The translations under genes were made by a program, and so were the position numbers. Under the pieces are notes generated by a model that was not told where the DNA came from, ran no database searches, and saw nothing but the letters and a program-made list of their open reading frames with translations. Source: Argyresthia goedartella (Eukaryota > Arthropoda > Insecta > Lepidoptera > Argyresthiidae). Taken from it: 64,000 nucleotides of DNA. Positions 57,498-64,000 of this stretch are shown here, piece by piece. The stretch's first letter is position 1, and each line of letters opens with the position of its first letter. Location: assembly GCA_949825045.1 (NCBI GenBank), contig OX463816.1, positions 17,789,579-17,853,578 on the forward strand, in the 5' to 3' direction.

Positions 57498-57920
57498 TTA
57501 AGGTGATACGAAAAAAATATCCAAAGGAATACGAAAGTAACAGCGTTAATTACTTCCACCCAAGAAAGAAAAGAGAGCGCAAACAATGCGCTCGGCTCAA
57601 ACTAAAATAACGTAGCGCCAAACCCCATAAATATTGTTTAAAATAAACTACACTATTTTGTCAAAAAAAATTCAAGGAGAGTTTAGGAATCCATATTATC
57701 CACATTTTGAATGCAATTCCGCAAATAAGTTAAGATTTCAGAATTGCAGGAAAAAATAAAACAATTTAGAGGTATTTTCGTAATTAAATTCTATCAAGAA
57801 AATTTTACTTAATCGCTTTTTCCTTCAGTGAGAATCTTAATCAAATACTCAATAAACGTAAACCTAAAAATCAAATGTAGATGACATTGTAGTGGAGTAA
57901 ATTTATTCGTATCACCTTAA
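57498..57920. mobile_element. TTAA-ended repeat family F5, copy b
   Basis: 423 bases with perfect 15-base inverted ends TTAAGGTGATACGAA and TTCGTATCACCTTAA. The interior matches 23181-23616. The TTAA at each end could be a piggyBac-type target duplication or part of the terminal repeat. Confidence 0.75.
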
Positions 57921-58789
57921 AGCGACTCGACGTAAAGTCCGATAAATGTAGTTAAGTAAGATGTTTGAATGGACATAACTGCTACTTTCCTATTAAATAC
58001 CTACGCTATTAGACACAATAACATCTTGCAACAACCAGCAGCACCGTAGCAAACTAGGCAAAACTTTTCCTATTATACGACAAAAGAGTTCCCTGCACAA
58101 AGTTGCAAAACAAATAAAAATAAACCTTTCGTTATTCTTACCTCAGTTTTAGCCCAAAGGAGTACCTATTTCCAGCCAGAAGCGAGCGACCTAGAAACCG
58201 TTTAGTGCAGTGCATGTAGCGAGCTGGCAGGCAATATCCGGATGATCCATTGTCCAGCTCATTGTGGATTCAAATACATAGCCACCGCCACGCGCCGCCG
58301 CCAACGAGACCTCTTGCTCGACAGATACAAGGACTTTGCGGAAATTTATTTTCATCTTTCCTAATCTAATCGCAAGGGGGGAGGGTTCACCGTTGTATCA
58401 AGCTGACTTCGGTAAGTCAAATATTTTGAAGGTGGTCTGGAGATGTGAAGGATCCACTGCAGTACCTACGTTTATTCAGGACATGGCTTAGTGGCTGGTA
58501 AAGTTAATATACCTACTGTGGGAAAGTGTTAGATATCATCTTTAGGAGTCATTGATGATGACTTCTGACATTATTCTTAAAATTTCGGAACATGATTCTA
58601 AACTGGTAGTTTATTAGGTTTGGTACACTGATTAATTTGACCCTCAGGATGAGGTGTGAAAAACTGTCAGAGATTAGATAACTGGGAAGAATGTACCATG
58701 AGCATTTCTTATATTGAAGAAATCTTTTAATGTATTCTGTAAAGGGGAAATTTAAACAATTATTATAATGTAATTCACTTAGTTCAAAA
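57921..58789. other. Unassigned DNA
   Basis: Nothing coding is supported. A GC-richer patch lies at 58270-58320. Confidence 0.4.
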
Positions 58790-59020
58790 CTTAAAAAATG
58801 GACTTCAAGCCCAATTTCTTAATCCCCGGTCGGGATGCGAATGAAGTCTGTTTTTTGATAATCGATTTTGATAAAATTTGTATGGGACCACCTCTAAAGT
58901 ATGACCTACCAATCGAAACAAGAATCATCAAAATCGTTTCATAATTGACGGAGTAATCGCGTAACAAACACACACAAAAACAGACGAATTGAGAACCTCC
59001 TCCTTTTTAAAGTCGGTGGA
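58790..59020 (+). repeat. Lepidoptera-type dispersed repeat end
   Basis: Contains GGAGTAATCGCGTAACAAAC and GAGAACCTCCTCCTTTTTAA then GTCGGTGG, a repeat end I recognise as widespread in moth and butterfly genomes. The open frame on the opposite strand is a by-product. Confidence 0.58.
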
Positions 59021-60246
59021 AAATGGATCCAGTTTTAGATTTTATCGATATCGACTACGATACTCTTATGAGCATTTTTCGGTGTTACTCAGAAGGCTAA
59101 ATGCCTGAAGGCCATCGAACGAAAAAAACTCTGAAGGCCCACTTGTAAGAAACCATTAACTGTGTAAATGTGTGTGTGGTTTATATTTCTCTTATCATGC
59201 GAGTCATAATAATAACTTATAACTATGGCTAGTTGCTATGCGTTGGTAGCTTGCTATGTAATTCTTTTTATTTATGATCAATAAAAAAATCGATCATTTT
59301 CCCAGTCTTTTACCTCGACTTTGAACAAACCGAAGGTCATCTGTATTCACAACTAGACGCGAGAACCTGACCTTTATTTACCAGTTGTTGTCGTGATTAT
59401 TGTAGCACAATAGAGTCGGCTTGTCTAAATACTGCAAAAACGCCTCGATTTGTTATACTTATCTGTTAATGATTAGTTTAGGGTTCCTCATGTCGGATAA
59501 TACTTGCGAACGTTCTAAAACCCCTCTATTTTTTACTGTTTTTGATTGACTGAAAACAACTTTACTAAAAACAGAACTGAATGTTGCGCTTCTCGTGATT
59601 GGTTTAGGATTCCTTATGCCAAGTAATGCCGTTTATTTGGATTGTGCTGAATAAAACTTAATAAAATCGACTGGACTATAACTTTTGTTATTATTAACAT
59701 GCAAAAGACTGCTTTGTACTGCCCTTTGTCAAAGACAATCCTGTTGAAGTTCAGAACATTGTCTCGTGTTTCATTAAATATTATTCAAACGATGAATAAT
59801 ATTATGATCTAGTCGCGTATACTTCCTAATGACAACCAAACATTATAGTTCCTGGGGCCATAACGACCTCACTAGGATTCAACACTACAGACGAAAATCT
59901 ACTAGGCAGAGAACAAACATGTCAGAAGTAAATAATGTACAAAGTCGAGGTTATCTCTAAGTACAAGATCGACCTTGAATTTAAACCATCAGGGAGCAAA
60001 AGCATTGCTTCAACAGAGCCTCAGCCTCACACACAACCAATCAGACATAGTTGTCGTCAAATAACCATCCGGGAATCATAGACGCACTCTTTATATAGTT
60101 AGTGAAATAAGTAATTGATCATACCTACTCGCACAGCGTCAAAGTCAGGCCATTAATCTAGGTGCTATGTAGAGTCACGTCACGAAAACTTTATCTGTTT
60201 TCATGGGAATGTGGACAAAACCTAAAAATATCAAAGCTTGGTTTGA
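59021..60246. other. Unassigned AT-rich DNA
   Basis: No exon, RNA gene or repeat boundary was recognised. Confidence 0.4.
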
Positions 60247-60455
60247 CGAGCTCTGTGGCGCAGCGGTTGTGGCTCTGCCTACCATGCGAGAGGTCCCGGG
60301 TTCGATCCCCGGCTGGGGGTAAGAAAAAACCCAAGGCCTTTGATGTTTATGTGTGTGACATCGCTGTTTCTGGTTCCCACGACACTTGGTACCCTAGTGT
60401 GGGGTCAGAAGCAATATATGTGCCTGTATGTAAATGTTTAATGTTTGTTTATCTT
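60247..60455 (+). mobile_element. tRNA-derived SINE, family A, best-preserved copy
   Basis: A box TGGCGCAGCGGTTG and B box GGTTCGATCCCC are near consensus. The body has GTGACATCGCTGTTTCTGGT and the 3' block CTAGTGTGGGGTCAGAAG. It runs into TGTTTATC-type sequence at the 3' end. Confidence 0.83.
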
Positions 60456-60508
60456 TTTTATCACCGGTGAAAAACGATGATTTATTTAGAGGCTCTATAG
60501 TGGATATG

Positions 60509-60884
60509 TCACCGTAAGATAGTCAAAACCGTTAGTTGATAAACTAATGCGTTAGTTGATCAACTATCGACAGATAGTAAACCAGAGCGACAGGGTTTGT
60601 AACTAACGTTTTTTTTTGTTCTTACATGTCAATCTAACACGAAGACTATTCGGGGGCTTCTCTGCGTTCGCCCCCTCTAGTCTTCACCTAAGCTACTGCA
60701 GTGTTTGCCCTGGTATTTAGTATGCAATTCAAATTTAAAGCAGTTTACTATTTAACGGTTTTAACCGTTAGTTTATCAACTAACGAGTCATATAGTAAGC
60801 AGTACGCTACACTTTACTATCTGTCGATAGTTGGCAAACGAGAAAAAAAAAGTTAGTTTATCACGGTTTTGACAATCTTACGGT
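60509..60884. mobile_element. 41-bp-TIR family F3, copy b
   Basis: Starts TCACCGTAAGATAGTCAAAA and ends with a shorter, more diverged complement. The interior (TTCTTACATGTCAATCTAAC, GTTTGCCCTGGTATTTAG) matches 40893-41283. Confidence 0.8.
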
Positions 60885-61385
60885 ACAGATATAGAGTCGA
60901 AATATGGATGGATTTAGCTGATAGTACTGCATCTACGAGTTCTTACCAAGGAACAGCAGCCGATTACTGTCGCGTTTACAATTAGATTGCATATTATCAC
61001 AAGTGACTCGCACTCTCACGGAGGGAATACCGAAGGTTTTTACCATCATACAAATGTTCATGTTTTACATAACTTGTAAACTACCTAACCGATTGTGATG
61101 AAACTTGTACTGTTGAGTATTATCCCGTCGTTGCCCAGCTCATATCAATAGGCCAGACCATCAAGATAGTTAATCTTAAACACTACAACCAAATGCAGCA
61201 TCAAAAGTTTTCCTTTCCACCTACAACCTATCGTCTTTTTTGTATGTAAGCAATGAATTAATGGATCAGCTTATATCATATTAATTCATCATCATTCATC
61301 ATCTTTACTACCTCCACAGAAAATTCCAGTGCCAATTCACAAATAAGAATTAATATAACTCAGTGCTACCGATAAATTTTTTTTT

Positions 61386-61858
61386 CGCCTTCTAACCTCA
61401 AAATAGCAATATCGCGGCTTGATTTTGGGTTCTCAGGCGGAAAAATTATGGGCTTCTTTTTTTACATTACGTAAGTATTTTTTACATTATCACTGTTTTA
61501 TTTCCTCGTAATCGAAGTGAAAAGCAGAGTGTATAACTTTGTTAATTTAGTTGTTAAATCAATGACTAATTTTGAGGCTTGAATTTGTTTTGATTACTGG
61601 ACAGATGTTGAATCTGTAAAATACACAAAGAGGCCCACTTACGTACCGCTGAGTTATCAAACTTGATGCTATAGTACATTTCGTACGAGTTCGCAAAGGC
61701 TTATATTTACAAAAAGAGAAGTTTACGGCACCAGCCGAAGGCGGGGTGCGTAGCGAGGTTCGTAAAGAAGCCTTTCGAACGAGTTAGGAATAGAATTTTT
61801 CCGCCTGAGATCCCAAAATCAAGCGGCGAAGTTGCTATCATGAGGTCAGAATGCGGAA
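61386..61858. mobile_element. Foldback family F4
   Basis: Inverted arms of about 62-68 bases (CTTGATTTTGGGTTCTCAGG in the left arm and its complement in the right) flank about 340 bases. The interior block CGAGTTCGCAAAGGCTTATA recurs at 10365-10470. No ORF. Confidence 0.72.
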
Positions 61859-61974
61859 AGGCTAATTTTGTTTTTATCACATCGACGTTAGTCGGTAGAT
61901 CATATTTATATAAGCTTTTGAGGCTTCTGAGAATAAGCTTCTGAGATTGTTTTCTTACATTTTTTTTGTGATCA

Positions 61975-62205
61975 AACTAATATTATAAATGTGAAAATAG
62001 CTATGTTAGGACGTTTGCATGTTTTTGTTTGATTTTCAATCACGCTAAAACGGCTGAACGGATTTGAATGAAATTTAGTAGATTATTATCTAGATTAACA
62101 TATAGGATACTTTTTATCCGACTGCTCCAAAAGGAGGTTAACGTTATCTCGGTAAAAGATAATTCCTAGGAACACGCAGATGAAGTTGCGGGAATCAGCT
62201 AGCAA
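61975..62205 (+). repeat. Lepidoptera-type dispersed repeat
   Basis: AAACTAATATTATAAATGTG at one end and GAAGTTGCGGGAATCAGCTA with an AATATAATATT end at the other. CGGCTGAACGGATTTGAATG lies inside. This layout is a familiar abundant repeat in Lepidoptera; the class is not settled from this copy. Confidence 0.55.
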
Positions 62206-62209
62206 TATA

Positions 62210-63629
62210 ATATTATTAATTATATTTTTTCTCAACTTTTGACTCTCAAGGTCTACAATGTGCATACATTATAATAATTAGTTTGCAATGAAATCGTTGC
62301 ATATCGAAATCAAAACACAGATGCGAAGAAACTATTTTTTTCCTCATCGAATATGGAAGAAAGAAACCTGTTTATGTACAAACTGTTGGTAAGTTATATG
62401 AATGTGCATTGCGGCGTCCACATCTCCATATATTTGTACTGTGGGTACTAGTGGGCACGGTGGCATTTATAGTATTGCAAATAAAGTAGAGATAGTAGAA
62501 GACAAATAGACATTGATATTACTAGTTCAAATTATATCTGGGGAGACCACAGAAATAAATACAGCAGAAAGAAGAGTACAACTTTGGTTCGAAATTAAAA
62601 CAATTTAGATAGTTTCTGGGGAGACCACAGAAATAAATACAGCAGGAAGAAGAGTATAATTTTGGTTAGAAATTAAAACAATTTAGATAGATCATAGCAA
62701 TTGCGTGCCCAAAGGTTTCTTACCAAGATTTTAAGTTATTTACGTCGTGCCATTAGTTGGTCTTTTAGGCTTTGTTGTCATTACTGATGTCGGTCTGCAC
62801 CGACTGTTTCGCTCCCAGAGTGATTTGAAACATCGCTAGCTTGAGGCCAGCGTGCGTGTCTGATTTCTGTCTGACAAACATCATGAGAACAAAGGCTTAA
62901 TCTTAACTTAACTTAAGGCCAGAACCAATGCTGTCGCTTTATTATTGTAGTCAACATAGTGAAACAAGTGTTGCTATTGACGACTTTTATTTAACATTCA
63001 CAACAGGTATAACAGTTGACTTATTACTTTCACTTACGAGTCTTGTGTTATGATGAAATGTAAACTTGCAAGTGAATACGGTAATACTGGTTATGTATGT
63101 GTCTCAGAAGGTCAATGACATTACCGAAATTGCTAGATAATAGTCGATGAGGTAAGCCTAGATCGCAGAAAGAGGAAGCTTTGATTTAACAGTGGGTGTA
63201 TGTGTACACTGTACTGTAAAGGATGTAGGTAGTGTTACAAGGTGTATTTAAAAATATCATAATTATTTTTTTCAATATTGCAGTTTTATTTTAACTTTTC
63301 CGAAAAGGTTAACAAGACAGTCTTACCCAGTAATAACAATCTCATAACTATGCATATCTTATAACTAGGTAGTTAATAGAAAAGGTATTCAACTTACGAT
63401 GATATCAAAAAGGAGGCCAAGTAAAAAGTTATAAAACAGAAATTAAATTTGAAGTTTATCATCACTATGTGATATGGTGTAGTTTGCTATATTGAGAATC
63501 GCAACCTCTACAATGTAGTTAACTAATTAGTAGGTTCTTTCTTTCTGATTGAACGTGTGGTAAGCGAGAGATATTCTCATATTGTAATAGACAAATCATC
63601 AATGTGTATTATCAACTTATCTCATAAGA
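62210..63629. other. Unassigned AT-rich DNA
   Basis: 62530-62700 holds a direct repeat (TCTGGGGAGACCACAGAAAT twice, about 80 bases apart, with matching following sequence). No exon recognised. Confidence 0.45.
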
Positions 63630-63758
63630 TCACAAGAACGGTCCCCATCCGATATACATTTGGCACAAGTTGTGTATACTCGTCGCCTCCACAATAAGAT
63701 GCTCCACTTGTCCCTCGGGGGAAAGGGACAGCGAAAGCTGCTTGTTCTTCGTTCGTAC
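63630..63758 (-). CDS. Terminal exon of a PI3K-related kinase (ATR/mei-41-like), FATC domain
   Basis: 43 codons from acceptor TTCCCAG (phase 0) to a TGA at 63630-63632. The peptide ends PEGQVEHLIVEATSIHNLCQ then MYIGWGPFL, which is the FATC domain that closes PIKK proteins. The spacing GQV-x2-LI-x2-AT-x4-LCQ-x-Y-x-GW-x-P is conserved. The GQV start and LCQMY favour ATR over TOR (which ends GWCPFW), SMG1 or TRRAP. ATR is the nuclear checkpoint kinase recruited to single-stranded DNA at stalled forks; the FATC tail is needed for kinase activity. Earlier exons are not in the remaining 240 bases, so the gene continues beyond the window. Confidence 0.82.
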   Translation of the reverse strand, partial: VRTKNKQLSLSLSPEGQVEHLIVEATSIHNLCQMYIGWGPFL

Positions 63759-64000
63759 CTGGGAAAGAAGGATACAGGATTTGTGAAAGTAATCTTCGGT
63801 ACAGTTGGCATTGGACTGCAGTGAACGATTTCAGTGACTAGTTTGTGGGTTATGAAGAGAAACCTTCCTGATGAACAATGTACTTCGGTATAATTATGTT
63901 GACTATAGTTTGTCAAATTCTTACGTAGCACTCCCATGGTCGGGAAAGAAGAGCGCGGGCGGTGGGGTGCATAGTAGGAAACCCCCGCGCTCATCTTTCC
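63759..64000 (-). other. Intron upstream of the FATC exon
   Basis: The minus strand contains an open frame through 63994, but it reads across the acceptor in a different frame and shows no PIKK similarity. I treat this stretch as intron running off the window. Confidence 0.55.

Noticed and set aside
60246..60320. Possible tRNA gene
   Set aside because: A and B boxes are near perfect, but no complete cloverleaf acceptor stem forms and the sequence continues into the family A SINE body.
63617..63994. 125-codon minus-strand frame
   Set aside because: The FATC peptide is in a different frame, after a good acceptor at 63759-63760. The longer frame reads through intron.
1..64000. CRISPR array, bacterial operon or phage-like cassette
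   Set aside because: No regularly spaced identical repeats, no operon layout, and clear spliceosomal introns; the DNA is eukaryotic.

Overview
This window is eukaryotic and looks like a moth or butterfly (Lepidoptera). The evidence is small exons with GT-AG introns, AT-rich intergenic DNA, dense nested transposons, tRNA-headed SINEs, and several dispersed repeat ends of the kind I know from lepidopteran genomes (the blocks near 22905, 42172, 58790 and 61975). The species cannot be named from the sequence.

Two host genes are supported, both on the minus strand. The main one is an SLC26/SulP anion transporter, assembled here from 11 coding exons between 54249 and 38344. All splice phases agree and the product is about 650 residues, ending in a STAS domain. 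A candidate extra 5' exon at 56586-56633 does not join in phase. At the right edge, 63758-63630 is the last coding exon of a phosphatidylinositol-3-kinase-related kinase. It encodes the FATC tail and looks most like ATR/mei-41; the rest of that gene lies beyond the window.

Most of the remainder is mobile DNA. 1-7461 is a decayed Jockey/CR1-group LINE split by a 6-kb LOA-like LINE (702-6682, 12-bp target duplication). A 5'-truncated second copy of the same LOA-like family lies inverted at 18576-22887 (13-bp duplication). 7520-16200 holds foldback elements, a mariner-like 1.3-kb element and SINEs. 25495-33162 is a pile of minus-strand LINE remains, including a nearly complete CR1/Jockey-group element with a PHD-like ORF1. 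34726-36330 is a foldback element interrupted by a P-element-like transposon that keeps a THAP exon and has an 8-bp target duplication. The SLC26 introns carry SINEs, foldback elements, LINE fragments and a 481-bp hAT derivative whose target duplication lies 18 bp from an exon. 55500-63600 is mostly repeats and unassigned DNA.

I found no new multi-gene system. The least explained material is the multi-hairpin foldback family (five copies), the 41-bp-TIR family, the TTAA-ended family, and the P-like element. Every retrotransposon coding region here is broken. The two LOA copies are broken at different catalytic residues.
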